A stretch of DNA of 64,000 nucleotides from Anaerosalibacter sp. Marseille-P3206. Lineage in GTDB: Bacteria > Bacillota > Clostridia > Tissierellales > Sporanaerobacteraceae. The stretch is taken from positions 186,001 to 250,000 of the forward strand of contig NZ_FUHM01000002.1 in assembly GCF_900155565.1 (NCBI RefSeq), given 5' to 3'. Position numbers and translations under genes: made by a program. Under the pieces are notes generated by a model. That model saw only the letters and a program-made list of their open reading frames with translations. It ran no database searches and was not told the DNA's origin. Below, piece by piece: positions 17,292 to 26,430 of the stretch (the stretch's first letter is position 1; each line of letters begins with the position of its first letter).

Positions 17292-18566
17292 CTAAATTCT
17301 ATTATAAATATTTAGTAGTTTATTTTTCTTCACTCTCTCCTGAATAGCATCTCTATCAATTGAATAAAGATTTAAATCTTTCATCCTAATAAAATAATCA
17401 CTACCAGCAAATGTATATCTTTTTCTAAGTCCTTCTTCTTTTTGTATCATCTCGTTTTCATATGCAATAATATCTCCTACAGCAAGCGTCCTAGGGAGTT
17501 CTAAAAGTTCTTCTCCCCTAATCATTCTAACACTATTATACCCTGCTAGACTACCAGTAGTAATTGCTTCTGTATGCCCTACAAATAGTCCTGCTTTTTC
17601 TCCTCCACAAAACAAGTTATTTACTCCTATTACCTTCATAGCATTATCTCTAGGTGCCATAGATAAATATCTAACAGAATTGCCTATACCTCCAGAATAA
17701 GGATCTTCATATCTTGCATTTTCTAAACCTTGTATTTTCCTTAAATCTTCTAAAGGATAGAATGTTGTCATCATCTTTGCATGACCTGTATCTAGCAAAA
17801 TAATATTTTCTGCATACTCTTTTAAAGCATATTGCTGACATACTTTTTTATCTAGTTTATCTAAATGTATATCTTCTTTTGGCACAGGAAGAACAACTAC
17901 TCCTTTTTCATCCAATTCATTTCTTATTTCAAAACTTAATGAATCCTTATTTAATTTACAAGAACCACTAAAAGCTCCAAATGTACCATCTTTCTTTTTA
18001 CCCATTAAATCATCAACACCACTTTTTTCACTAATACTTATTCGCGGACCAAAAGTTGGACATCTTAATATACACATAGAACAACCATTCCCATATCGTA
18101 AACAATTTCCCATAGGTCCTGTAGACCCAGTTGTCTCAATAAACACATCTCCATAAATTACACTATCATCATTTAAGACTATTCCTTCTATAGTTCTATT
18201 GTTTATTATAACATCTATCGCTCTCTTTTTTAATAACACTTCTATTCCTAAGTTCGTAAGCAATCTTCTCACTTCTGGTTCAATTTTGGTAACATCATAA
18301 AGGCTAGCATGTTTATGACCAGGAAAATCTAAATTTTTATGTCTTGAATACATATCTGTAATTTCAAACAATTCACTAGCACCTAAATGAATGTTTTCTT
18401 CAGTGGCAGTATATCTTCCATTATTTCTCATAATACCACCAACATTACCTAAACCTAAAAGCATATCCGTTCTTTCAATCAATACAACTTTTGCCCCCAT
18501 TTTTTTTGCCCTAATACTTGCTGCACAACCTGCCCATCCTCCTCCAATTATTACAACAGTATCCAA
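17292..18566 (-). CDS. FAD-dependent oxidoreductase (GidA-like fold) of unknown substrate
   Basis: 424 residues. Residues 5-35 form a FAD-binding Rossmann motif (IIGGGWAGCAAS ... VVLIERTD), followed by GLGNVGGIMRNNGRYTA. A central CSMCILRCPTFGPR segment has cysteines that could bind a cluster or be redox active. The C-terminal half (LFCGGEKAGLFVGHTEA) resembles MnmG/TrmFO-type flavoproteins. Starts with TTG. It lies 13 bases after a PyrK-like electron-transfer gene, so the pair probably forms one NAD(P)H-linked enzyme complex. Substrate unknown. Confidence 0.72.
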   Translation of the reverse strand: MDTVVIIGGGWAGCAASIRAKKMGAKVVLIERTDMLLGLGNVGGIMRNNGRYTATEENIHLGASELFEITDMYSRHKNLDFPGHKHASLYDVTKIEPEVRRLLTNLGIEVLLKKRAIDVIINNRTIEGIVLNDDSVIYGDVFIETTGSTGPMGNCLRYGNGCSMCILRCPTFGPRISISEKSGVDDLMGKKKDGTFGAFSGSCKLNKDSLSFEIRNELDEKGVVVLPVPKEDIHLDKLDKKVCQQYALKEYAENIILLDTGHAKMMTTFYPLEDLRKIQGLENARYEDPYSGGIGNSVRYLSMAPRDNAMKVIGVNNLFCGGEKAGLFVGHTEAITTGSLAGYNSVRMIRGEELLELPRTLAVGDIIAYENEMIQKEEGLRKRYTFAGSDYFIRMKDLNLYSIDRDAIQERVKKNKLLNIYNRI

Positions 18567-18578
18567 AATAATCCCCCC

Positions 18579-19514
18579 CTAACTAAATAATTTCTTAGGA
18601 TTTAATTGACTTTTACACATTCTAACTTTTTTACCTGTTTCAATTCTTCTTATACAAGAACCACATATCCCTTCACTACAACAAATTGTACTGTTGTTAC
18701 TAGTCATATAATTAATATTTTCATTTACATCTTTAATTAAATTAATTATGTGATTATGAACTAAATCTGAACCAGAAGAAAATACTAATTTAATGTTATT
18801 ATTTATTATTAATTCCTGTATCTTTTGACTATCTTTATATAAATCTCCTTTGATAACAGTCAAATCATCATTTAAAAAATCTAAAGCATAATCTAAATTC
18901 ATGTTTCCACTATCCAAAAACAAAAATATTTTGTTGCTATTTCTAATCATTTCTCTAATTGGTAATACTACTGATGATTGGCCTATCCCCCTTGCTATAA
19001 CCAAGCAATTGGAATTTTTTACTTGCTTTAAATAATTTATTCCCTGTATGCCATTCCAATATGGACCTTTTATATCAAGAATTTCAACTTTATCTAATGA
19101 TTTCGTTTTACTTCCTTTGTTTTTATATACTATATAAAAATATTCATCCCCATCTAAATCCAAAATTGACATAGGTACATTATAAAAATAATCTTTATCG
19201 ATAGCTTTTAATAGTACATAAGAACCTGACCTATTCAATTGTTTTACAAGGTTTTTGTCAGTTTTTATCTTAAGCATAAAAACATTTGAATATATTTCTT
19301 TATTTAATATTACATAACCACTATAAGCTTTTCTACTGCCATTTACTTTTTTGTTGTTCATATAAAATTCATTTAAAATACATACACCATTCCAACCACA
19401 ATCACAAGTATTCTTCCCTTGTAACTGAGAACAAGATATACAATCCATAGTCTCTGCTAAATGACATGGACAAAACTCACTTCCTGCATCAATACATTTG
19501 TAAGTATTAGACAT
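18579..19514 (-). CDS. PyrK/sulfide dehydrogenase-like electron-transfer subunit with extra N-terminal cysteines
   Basis: 311 residues. The first 45 residues hold eight cysteines (7, 15, 17, 25, 28, 37, 39, 45), arranged to bind one or two metal centres. The middle resembles the ferredoxin-reductase FAD/NAD fold (weak motif VIARGIGQSS). The C-terminus has the PyrK-like [2Fe-2S] pattern CCSEGICGSC ... RMC (279, 284, 287, 300). It likely carries electrons between NAD(P)H and the flavoprotein encoded next to it. The N-terminal module is unusual for the family. Confidence 0.75.
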   Translation of the reverse strand: MSNTYKCIDAGSEFCPCHLAETMDCISCSQLQGKNTCDCGWNGVCILNEFYMNNKKVNGSRKAYSGYVILNKEIYSNVFMLKIKTDKNLVKQLNRSGSYVLLKAIDKDYFYNVPMSILDLDGDEYFYIVYKNKGSKTKSLDKVEILDIKGPYWNGIQGINYLKQVKNSNCLVIARGIGQSSVVLPIREMIRNSNKIFLFLDSGNMNLDYALDFLNDDLTVIKGDLYKDSQKIQELIINNNIKLVFSSGSDLVHNHIINLIKDVNENINYMTSNNSTICCSEGICGSCIRRIETGKKVRMCKSQLNPKKLFS

Positions 19515-19603
19515 GCCTTATCCCCCTTTTTTTACCACCTATTAATAAAATATTAATATTTTTATAATATGTTACATAATTATTAAATGTTACTCAATAA
19601 AAT

Positions 19604-19632
19604 ATAAAAAAAGAGCCTATTTATCTAGGCTC
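19604..19632 (-). terminator. Intrinsic terminator overlapping the dacF end
   Basis: GAGCCTA/TAGGCTC stem (19613-19619 with 19626-19632) followed on the minus strand by a run of Us (19604-19612). It covers the last codons of dacF. Confidence 0.8.
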
Positions 19633-20714
19633 CTCAATAGCTTTTCAAAGAAGTTAATCTTCTTAACTTCATATTTAGATATCAAATTAGTTGTATACAT
19701 CATTTCTCCATCTAAATACACTTCAATCCTTCCAACTTTTGTATTTTTTATAATTGGTGCCTCTAATTCATCAGGTAAATGTATTACTACCTTTATTTTT
19801 TCTTTCTCGTCTTCCTTTAAGGGTAATGTACAGATATCCTCTGTAATTACAGGTAAGTACTCCTCATTTCCATCTTTAATTTTCAAATTTTTAATAAACT
19901 GACCTTTATCGTACACAATAATAGATTCATAATTATCAAATCCATAGTCAAATAACTTATAACAATCATTAAACCAATTACCATCATTTAAAACTACGGC
20001 AATAAGTTGCATACCTTTTCTTGTAGCACTTGAAACTAAACATCTACCTGCACTTTTAGTATAACCAATTTTTACACCATCACCACCATCGTATTGCCAA
20101 AGAGTTTTGTTTTTATTATAAAAATAGTTATTTTTATCTCTATTTGCTACCCAAGTTTTTGCACTTACAATTTCCCTAAACTCTTTTGATTTTAAAGCTT
20201 CTTTTGTTATTAAGGCTAAATCATAGGCAGTAGTATAGTGATTTTTGTCTTCAAGTCCATGAGGATTAACAAAATTTGTATTTAAAGCACCTATTTCTTT
20301 AGAACGCATATTCATCATTTCAATAAAACTACCTACATCCCCACCAATATGTTTAGCAATAGCAACAGCAGAATCATTACCTGACCTTAACATTAATCCA
20401 TATAACAAATCTTTTTTACTTATTTCCTCATCTTCATATAAATATATACTTGAACCTTCAATACCTACTGAATCTTTATTTATTTTAACAATATCATCCA
20501 TATTACCATTTTCTATCCCTATTAAAGCTGTCATTATCTTAGTCGTACTTGCCATTGGTAGTTTTTCTTGTGAATTATAATCAAAAAGAACCCTCCCAGA
20601 TATAGTATCCATTAGTATTGCACTCTGTGCACTTATATCTGGTTCAGTGCAATAAGATATAGAACTTATAAATAATACGATTGTAATTAATATTAATACA
20701 GTTTTAATTCGCAA
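19617..20714 (-). CDS. dacF: D-alanyl-D-alanine carboxypeptidase, DacF type
   Basis: Low-molecular-mass penicillin-binding protein that trims the terminal D-Ala of peptidoglycan stem peptides; in sporulating Firmicutes DacF acts on spore cortex. Signal peptide in the first 25 residues, catalytic SxxK as STTK, second motif SGN and, in place of KTG, KIG (Lys215-Ile216-Gly217). A C-terminal PBP5-like beta domain and amphipathic end follow. I take the TTG at 20714 as the start because GGAGGAAGCCAT precedes it; a longer frame begins at 20732. It is transcribed after gerW. Confidence 0.87.
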   Translation of the reverse strand: MRIKTVLILITIVLFISSISYCTEPDISAQSAILMDTISGRVLFDYNSQEKLPMASTTKIMTALIGIENGNMDDIVKINKDSVGIEGSSIYLYEDEEISKKDLLYGLMLRSGNDSAVAIAKHIGGDVGSFIEMMNMRSKEIGALNTNFVNPHGLEDKNHYTTAYDLALITKEALKSKEFREIVSAKTWVANRDKNNYFYNKNKTLWQYDGGDGVKIGYTKSAGRCLVSSATRKGMQLIAVVLNDGNWFNDCYKLFDYGFDNYESIIVYDKGQFIKNLKIKDGNEEYLPVITEDICTLPLKEDEKEKIKVVIHLPDELEAPIIKNTKVGRIEVYLDGEMMYTTNLISKYEVKKINFFEKLLRSLDK

Positions 20715-20752
20715 ATGGCTTCCTCCATTCATCTTAAATCCAAATAAATAAC

Positions 20753-20775
20753 AGAAGCAGAATTTATCTGCTTCT
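20753..20775 (-). terminator. Weak hairpin after gerW
   Basis: AGAAGCAGA/TCTGCTTCT stem (20753-20761 with 20767-20775) at the gerW stop codon. No strong U-tract follows on the minus strand, so read-through into dacF is likely. Confidence 0.45.
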
Positions 20776-21215
20776 TAGCTGGGATTTATTGTCGAATCAT
20801 AATTTGATGTATTTACATCTTGATTCTCTTTATTAGTAAGATTAGTTGCTAACTTTCCTATTAAATCAAATAAGTTTCCTAAAGCGTTACTTCCTTCATC
20901 AACTGGCAACAATTTCATTTGATTTTTGCCTACTACCATAAACGCTACTGGTTGAACTGATACTCCAGCTCCTGTACCACCTCCAAAAGGTAACTTTCCT
21001 TCTTCATTACTATTATCTTCCCTTTTACCTTTTTTAAACATAGTATTAAACTCAGTACCTCCAGAGGCAAATCCAAAAGATACTTTAGATATTGGAATTA
21101 TCACTAATCCATCAGGAGATTGCACAGGATCACCAACTATAGTGTTCACATCCACCATATCTTTCAAACTCGTCATAGTTGTTTTCATAAGAGCTTCAAT
21201 AGGATGATCTGGCAA
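20775..21215 (-). CDS. gerW: GerW family sporulation protein (YtfJ)
   Basis: About 146 residues of the YtfJ/GerW family, a spore protein needed for L-alanine germination in Bacillus. Signature stretch TIVGDPVQSPDGLVIIPISK, then GFASGGTEF and a Gly-rich segment GGGTGAGVSVQPVAF. The best start is TTG at 21215, since AAAGGTGGTGA lies 5 bases upstream; tandem GTGs inside that Shine-Dalgarno sequence open a slightly longer frame. It overlaps the DUF2953 gene by about 20 bp, implying coupling. Confidence 0.87.
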   Translation of the reverse strand: MPDHPIEALMKTTMTSLKDMVDVNTIVGDPVQSPDGLVIIPISKVSFGFASGGTEFNTMFKKGKREDNSNEEGKLPFGGGTGAGVSVQPVAFMVVGKNQMKLLPVDEGSNALGNLFDLIGKLATNLTNKENQDVNTSNYDSTINPS

Positions 21216-21750
21216 TTTTTTCACCACCTTTTTTTGTAATTAATACATATAAGCTTACAATAATAATATAAACAGTTTTGATTTTAATTATACAATTAAA
21301 ATCCATTTCGAAATTTTTTTCTTCAAAATCTGGTATTACATTAATATAAATATCTTTTACTTTTCTATTGTTTAAAAATACTCCTAGTACAGTATTCTTA
21401 ACAGACCAAAATACTCCATTTGTAATCCCTGTAACAGCAGCATCCTCAAAACCATATTTTGTTATCCATTTTAATTCTACTATTTCACATCTATCTAAAA
21501 AATATTTAATATATTTTTTGTTAACTTTATACACTTTTTTTATTTTTTTAAATCTAACTATTATATTTTTATCATTAGCATCTTTAATGTTTTCTTTTTT
21601 AGAGTAAATACTACGTTTTATTAAACCAAACAAAAATGTGAAATTAATTTTAGCCTTAAAAGTTTTATTCCAATTAAATTGAATTTTTATATATATTGGA
21701 GACAAAAAAATGGTGATTATCAATAGCATAACAATAAAAACCCAATACAT
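21196..21750 (-). CDS. DUF2953 domain protein
   Basis: 184 residues with a hydrophobic N-terminal segment (about 1-20), a basic soluble part with KYIKYFLDRCEIVELKWITKYG, and a hydrophobic C-terminal stretch IVSLYVLIT. This matches the DUF2953 membrane-associated family that neighbours ytfJ in many spore formers. No catalytic motif is known. The linkage suggests a sporulation or spore-envelope role, which is inference. Confidence 0.75.
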   Translation of the reverse strand: MYWVFIVMLLIITIFLSPIYIKIQFNWNKTFKAKINFTFLFGLIKRSIYSKKENIKDANDKNIIVRFKKIKKVYKVNKKYIKYFLDRCEIVELKWITKYGFEDAAVTGITNGVFWSVKNTVLGVFLNNRKVKDIYINVIPDFEEKNFEMDFNCIIKIKTVYIIIVSLYVLITKKGGEKIARSSY

Positions 21751-21792
21751 AAATTCACCCCATTACTATAAATAACTATTTTTATTGTCTCC

Positions 21793-21832
21793 AAAAAACA
21801 AGAAGAATAATACAATATGTATTATTCTTCTT
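21793..21832 (-). terminator. Intrinsic terminator after scpB
   Basis: 14-bp stem AAGAAGAATAATAC/GTATTATTCTTCTT (21800-21813 with 21819-21832) overlapping the scpB stop, followed on the minus strand by a U-tract (21793-21798). Confidence 0.7.
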
Positions 21833-22355
21833 CAATATCTACTTCAAACTCTTCCAAGGATGGTAAGTCTTCTAAACAAGTTAAGCCAAAGTACTTTAAA
21901 AACTCTTTTGTAGTACCATAAATTATTGGCCTACCTGTTCTCTCTAATCTACCTTTTTCTTCTATTATACCTTTTTCCAAAAGGGTATCCAAAGCCTTAT
22001 CACATCTAACTCCTCTTATCATTTCTATTTCATTTTTAGTTATTGGTTGATTGTAAGCCACTATTGATAAAGTTTCTAATGCTGCACTAGATAGAGTCTT
22101 ATTTGATTTAGGATTATACAATTTTTTAATCCATTCAAAATGCTCTGATCTAGTACTCATTTGATAACTGTCATCAATTTGTATTATTTTTATACCTCTT
22201 CTTTCATAATTAAATTCATCTATCATTTCATCAATTATTGACCTTACTTCTTCTTCATTTATTTCTAGAATCAAAGAAATATCTTTTAAATTTAACGGGT
22301 CTCCCCACATAAATAGTAAGGATTCTATTATTGCTTTAATTTCCTTTTTATCCAT
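21822..22355 (-). CDS. scpB: Segregation and condensation protein B
   Basis: Kleisin-interacting winged-helix subunit of the SMC-ScpA-ScpB chromosome condensin, about 177 residues. Typical features are AIIESLLFMWGDPL at the start, LSSAALETLSIVAYNQP and the second winged helix ending GTTKEFLKYFGL, with an acidic tail. ATG at 22355 chosen because AGAGGTGCC precedes it; the longer frame overlaps scpA. Follows scpA directly. Confidence 0.93.
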   Translation of the reverse strand: MDKKEIKAIIESLLFMWGDPLNLKDISLILEINEEEVRSIIDEMIDEFNYERRGIKIIQIDDSYQMSTRSEHFEWIKKLYNPKSNKTLSSAALETLSIVAYNQPITKNEIEMIRGVRCDKALDTLLEKGIIEEKGRLERTGRPIIYGTTKEFLKYFGLTCLEDLPSLEEFEVDIEEE

Positions 22356-22372
22356 AAATGGCACCTCTTTAA

Positions 22373-23107
22373 TCATATCTTAATAATAACAATATCAGAA
22401 AAGTTATTTTCTTGTTTTACCTTTATATATTTTGATTTAGTTAATTCTAAAATTGATAAAAATGTACCTATTATTTCAGAACGAGAAGAATTTTCATCAA
22501 ATAAACTACTAAACAAAATTTTTTCTTTTTCATTTAATTCACTCTTAATTCTATTTATGCATTCTTCTAATGTTATTTCGTCTCTTTGTATTTCATCAAT
22601 ATTTATAGGTTTAGATTTTTTATCTCTTTTAGATAATACTTTATTTAAAACTTTTACTAATTCATCTACATTGAGGTTCTCTAGTTCTAAATCTTCTTCT
22701 TTCGTATAAGCAAATTCTTCCTTTGGTTTGTAAAAAACTTTATTTTGATTTATTTCCTGTATTTTTAGTTCTTCTGCAACTTTTTTATATTTTTTATACT
22801 CAACTAATCTTCTAACCAATTCAATTCTAGGATCAATTTCTTCCATTTCTAACTGTCTATCTTCATTTTCATTGTTTTTTGCTGGCAATAGCATCTTTGA
22901 TTTTATTTCTAACAAAGTTGAAGCCATCACTAAAAAATCACTAGCTATTTCCAAATCTAATTCCTTCATGTTATTTAAATAATCCATGTACTGATCGGTA
23001 ATATCACTAATAGGTATATCATATATATCGACTTTTGCCTTTTCAATTAAATGTAAAAGCAAATCTAAAGGTCCTTCAAAGGTTTCTAAAACAATTTTAT
23101 AATCCAT
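22373..23107 (-). CDS. scpA: Segregation and condensation protein A
   Basis: Kleisin subunit of the SMC complex, about 244 residues, beginning MDYKIVLETFEGPLDLLLHLIEK, of which LETFEGPLDLLLHLI is the signature. A long charged middle and the C-terminal winged helix (ITLEECINRI, then VIGTFLSILELTK-like IIGTFLSILEL) follow. Start at 23107 has AGGGG upstream. Encoded between a site-2 protease gene and scpB, a common Firmicute order. Confidence 0.93.
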   Translation of the reverse strand: MDYKIVLETFEGPLDLLLHLIEKAKVDIYDIPISDITDQYMDYLNNMKELDLEIASDFLVMASTLLEIKSKMLLPAKNNENEDRQLEMEEIDPRIELVRRLVEYKKYKKVAEELKIQEINQNKVFYKPKEEFAYTKEEDLELENLNVDELVKVLNKVLSKRDKKSKPINIDEIQRDEITLEECINRIKSELNEKEKILFSSLFDENSSRSEIIGTFLSILELTKSKYIKVKQENNFSDIVIIKI

Positions 23108-23117
23108 TTCTATACCC

Positions 23118-23711
23118 CTAACCAATTATCTTAAGAATTAAATTTAAACTCATATTTATTAATGGACTCAACATTTTATCAATTGTGTTACTAATAATTA
23201 AAATAATTAATATTAAGTGGAGAGGTTTTTCGTATTTATAAAACATGTACTCATACCTTGTAGGCAATAAGCTCGCAAGTATTTTAGAGCCATCTAATGG
23301 TGGAAATGGTAGTAAATTAAATACCCCAAGCATTATATTATACCATAAGGTAATTACAAGAATTTCTAAGATTATGCTATTTCTTATTATACCACTAGAA
23401 ACTATAAAACCTGAAATTATTGCCATTATGAAGTTAGATATAGGCCCTGCAATAGATACCAATATAGTATCTAATTTTCGCCTTTTAAAATACATGGGAT
23501 TAATGGGTACAGGTTTCGCCCAACCAAATCTAAAAATAAGCATACTCAAAAAACCTATAGGATCCATATGTGCAATGGGATTTAATGTTAATCTACCTGC
23601 TTGTTTTGCAGTAGGATCACCTAATTTGTATGCAGTATACCCATGAGCTAGTTCATGAAAAATAATTGCAATAAATAAGCCTGGTATAGCTATTAGTTTA
23701 TCGTATAGCAT
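23118..23711 (-). CDS. Site-2 protease family membrane metalloprotease
   Basis: About 197 residues with several transmembrane helices. The zinc-binding motif is HELAH in IFHELAHGYTAYKLGD and the second ligand region is NLLPFPPLDGSKIL (NxxPxxPLDG). Related to the YwhC/rhomboid-independent S2P group found beside scpA in Firmicutes. Cuts transmembrane substrates within the bilayer by family; target unknown. Start placed at ATG 23711 after GAGGG. Confidence 0.88.
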   Translation of the reverse strand: MLYDKLIAIPGLFIAIIFHELAHGYTAYKLGDPTAKQAGRLTLNPIAHMDPIGFLSMLIFRFGWAKPVPINPMYFKRRKLDTILVSIAGPISNFIMAIISGFIVSSGIIRNSIILEILVITLWYNIMLGVFNLLPFPPLDGSKILASLLPTRYEYMFYKYEKPLHLILIILIISNTIDKMLSPLINMSLNLILKIIG

Positions 23712-23734
23712 GTCCAACCCTCACCTTCAAAATA

Positions 23735-23785
23735 AGCTAGATATATTGTATAATTAATTATTCAAAAACTCAAATATATCTAGCT
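23735..23785 (-). terminator. Long hairpin between dacB-like gene and site-2 protease gene
   Basis: 13-bp stem AGCTAGATATATT/AATATATCTAGCT (23735-23747 with 23773-23785) with a 25-nt loop. On the minus strand no strong U-tract follows, so it is a weak terminator or attenuator. Confidence 0.4.
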
Positions 23786-23799
23786 AAAATATCCTTTTT

Positions 23800-24969
23800 T
23801 TATTTATGTATCAAGTTGTTAAACATCACTTTAAACATATCTGCAAAATTAGCACTTTCTACAGTTTCACTAGATACTAAATTGATTCTATCAACTATTT
23901 TTCCATCCAATGTTATAACCAATTCACCTAATTTACTGTTTTTTTCGATGGGAGCAATCAAAGACTTAGGTAATATATATTCCCTTCCAAGGTTTGATTG
24001 GGATCCTTTAGGCAATAATACAAACACATCTTTTTCAAAAATAACATTAACCTCATTTTTCTTCCCTTTTTCAAGTAAAATTTTCCCAACTACATCTCCT
24101 TTTTTACCTATAGTTACAGAATCATAAGTAGCAAAACCATAATCTAACATTCTCTTAGTCTCTTCAAATCTTAACTTACTTGTTTCACATCCCATTATAA
24201 CAGAAATCAATTGTAAATTACCACGTTTTGCTGATCCAGAAAGGCAAAATCCTGCTTCATTTGTAAAACCTGTTTTTACACCATTAGCTCCTTCATATTC
24301 CTTAACAAGTCTATTGGTGTTAACTAAACCTTGAACAACATCTTTATTCTTACCAACTTTCATTTCTGCCATCCATAATGTTAACCACTCATGAATTTTA
24401 GGATGTTTTAAAAGCTCCCTACTCATCAATGCAATATCATAAGCAGTAGTATAATGATCCTCTGATGGTAACCCTGATACATTTTTAAAATTTGTGTTTT
24501 TCATACCTAATTGAGTTGCTCTTTCATTCATTTTTTTTGCAAAAATTTCTTCACTTCCTGATATATGTTCAGCTAGCGCTACGCTTGCATCGTTAGCTGA
24601 TCTTAAACATATGGCTTTTAACAAACTTTCAACTGTTTGTATTTCTCCTTCTTCAAGATATACTTGACTACCACCCATGCCAGCAGCATTCGATGTTACT
24701 ACTACTTCATCCGTGAGTTTAATTACCCCTTTTTCAATTGATTCCATAGCAATTAAAAGAACCATTATTTTAGTTATGCTGGCTGGAGGTAGTTTTTCAT
24801 TAGAATTATTTTCATAAAGTATTTCACCTGTATTGAAATCCATAAGAATTGCAGACTTACCTTTTATATCTAAGGAAGGTTCTGCAAAAGCTAAATTAAT
24901 TGATGTAAAAACTATTATAATCCCTAGAAAACATGAAAAATATTTTCTATTTTTGAATATAAAATACAC
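23800..24969 (-). CDS. dacB: D-alanyl-D-alanine carboxypeptidase, PBP5-like
   Basis: Second low-molecular-mass PBP of the window, 389 residues, secreted by a signal peptide ending near AFA-EPS (residue 29). SxxK is SITK, the second motif is SAN and the third is KTG in GVKTGFTNEAG, so all three active-site motifs are standard, unlike the dacF gene 4 kb away. A PBP5 C-terminal domain follows. GTG start with GAGGAGG. The symbol reflects resemblance to spore-associated PBP5* and is tentative; dacA is possible. Confidence 0.85.
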   Translation of the reverse strand: MYFIFKNRKYFSCFLGIIIVFTSINLAFAEPSLDIKGKSAILMDFNTGEILYENNSNEKLPPASITKIMVLLIAMESIEKGVIKLTDEVVVTSNAAGMGGSQVYLEEGEIQTVESLLKAICLRSANDASVALAEHISGSEEIFAKKMNERATQLGMKNTNFKNVSGLPSEDHYTTAYDIALMSRELLKHPKIHEWLTLWMAEMKVGKNKDVVQGLVNTNRLVKEYEGANGVKTGFTNEAGFCLSGSAKRGNLQLISVIMGCETSKLRFEETKRMLDYGFATYDSVTIGKKGDVVGKILLEKGKKNEVNVIFEKDVFVLLPKGSQSNLGREYILPKSLIAPIEKNSKLGELVITLDGKIVDRINLVSSETVESANFADMFKVMFNNLIHK

Positions 24970-25074
24970 TTTATTACCTCCTCTGTTTTTTATTTATATT
25001 TATCTTAACCATTTAATACTTAGTTATACGAACAGTTTGTAATGGAGGTAATAAAATGAAATACTAATTTTCAC

Positions 25075-25103
25075 CAAAAAACAAGGCTTAAAAAAGCCTT
25101 GTT
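25075..25103 (-). terminator. Intrinsic terminator after the pyrimidine phosphorylase gene
   Basis: 10-bp stem AACAAGGCTT/AAGCCTTGTT (25080-25089 with 25094-25103), with Us following on the minus strand. Ends the xerD-punA-pdp transcript. Confidence 0.8.
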
Positions 25104-26419
25104 CCATTTTTAGTCACTTCTGCATATATTAGCTTCTTCTCTTTACTATTTTTTTCCCCTATAAAAATAATGTCTTTTAAATAATCTTTTACTTCATTTA
25201 CTTTTTCAATATTGTTACCATGAACATATGCAAGAACATCACCTTTTTTTACTTCATCATCAACTTTTACATTTAAAACAATTCCTGAGGATAAGTCTAT
25301 TTTTGATTCTTTTGTCTCTCTGCCCGCACCTAAAATCAATGAACATTCACCAACTTTTTCAGCATTCATCGATTTTATAAAACCATCTGTATCACTTTTA
25401 ACTTCTACTATATAATTCGCTTTAGGAAGTAATTTTGTATTTTCAATGTAACTAATGTCTCCACCTTGGTTTTCTACAAATTCTAGTAACTTTTTATAAG
25501 CTCTTCCTGAATCAACAGTATCGATTAACAATTCTCGAGCTTCTGATTCATTTTCACATCTCTTAGCTAATAACAATAGCTTAGTACCTAAACTCAAACA
25601 TAGCTCATAAAAATCTTTTGGACCATTTCCCTTTAATGTTTCAATTGCTTCTTTTACTTCTAGTGCATTACCTACTGCATAACCTAAAGGTTCATCCATA
25701 TTTGTTACTATAGCAACCGTTTCTCTTCCAAATCCAGTTCCTAAGTCTACCATCTCTTTTGCTAATGTAAGAGCGCTATCTAAATCTTTCATAAAAGCAC
25801 CACTTCCAACTTTTACATCTAAAACTATTGCATCTGAACCTATAGCTAATTTTTTACTCATAATACTACCTGCTATTAATGATATGTTTTCTACTGTAGC
25901 AGTAACATCTCTTAGAGAATAAAGTTTTTTATCTGCTGGTGTAATATTGGCGGTTTGGCTACAAATAGCAATATTTATATTATTAGCAGCTTCAAAAAAA
26001 TCTTTACTAGACAACTCAACTTTAAAATCCTTAATTGATTCTAATTTATCAAGTGTTCCACCAGTATGTCCCAATCCTCTACCAGACATTTTTACAAAAG
26101 GTATACCACACGAAGCTACCATTGGTCCAAGGGCAATTGTAGTTTTATCTCCAACTCCACCTGTACTATGTTTGTCCACTTTTATTCCTTTGATATGGGA
26201 TAAATCAACAGTATCACCAGAATTAATCATTGCTTTTGTTAAATCTAATGTTTCTCTTTTATTCATTTTATTACAGTAAATAGCCATTAATAACGCTGCA
26301 GCCTGATAATCTGGTATATTTCCACTAGTATAGTTCTCAATAAAGAAATTTATTTCTTTTGTACTAAGTTCAATGCCATCTCTTTTATTTTTTATAATAT
26401 CATACATTCTCAAAGTCAT
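25088..26419 (-). CDS. pdp: Pyrimidine-nucleoside phosphorylase
   Basis: Phosphorolyses uridine, thymidine and related nucleosides to base and (deoxy)ribose-1-phosphate in salvage. About 443 residues with the family signature SGRGLGHTGGTLDKLESI (residues about 112-130 of the mature frame) and KHSTGGVGDKTT binding phosphate. Start moved to ATG 26419 because AGAGGTGA lies before it. Follows the purine phosphorylase gene by a few bases; together they form a nucleoside salvage unit. Confidence 0.93.
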   Translation of the reverse strand: MTLRMYDIIKNKRDGIELSTKEINFFIENYTSGNIPDYQAAALLMAIYCNKMNKRETLDLTKAMINSGDTVDLSHIKGIKVDKHSTGGVGDKTTIALGPMVASCGIPFVKMSGRGLGHTGGTLDKLESIKDFKVELSSKDFFEAANNINIAICSQTANITPADKKLYSLRDVTATVENISLIAGSIMSKKLAIGSDAIVLDVKVGSGAFMKDLDSALTLAKEMVDLGTGFGRETVAIVTNMDEPLGYAVGNALEVKEAIETLKGNGPKDFYELCLSLGTKLLLLAKRCENESEARELLIDTVDSGRAYKKLLEFVENQGGDISYIENTKLLPKANYIVEVKSDTDGFIKSMNAEKVGECSLILGAGRETKESKIDLSSGIVLNVKVDDEVKKGDVLAYVHGNNIEKVNEVKDYLKDIIFIGEKNSKEKKLIYAEVTKNGTRLF

Positions 26420-26430
26420 ACTGTTCACCT

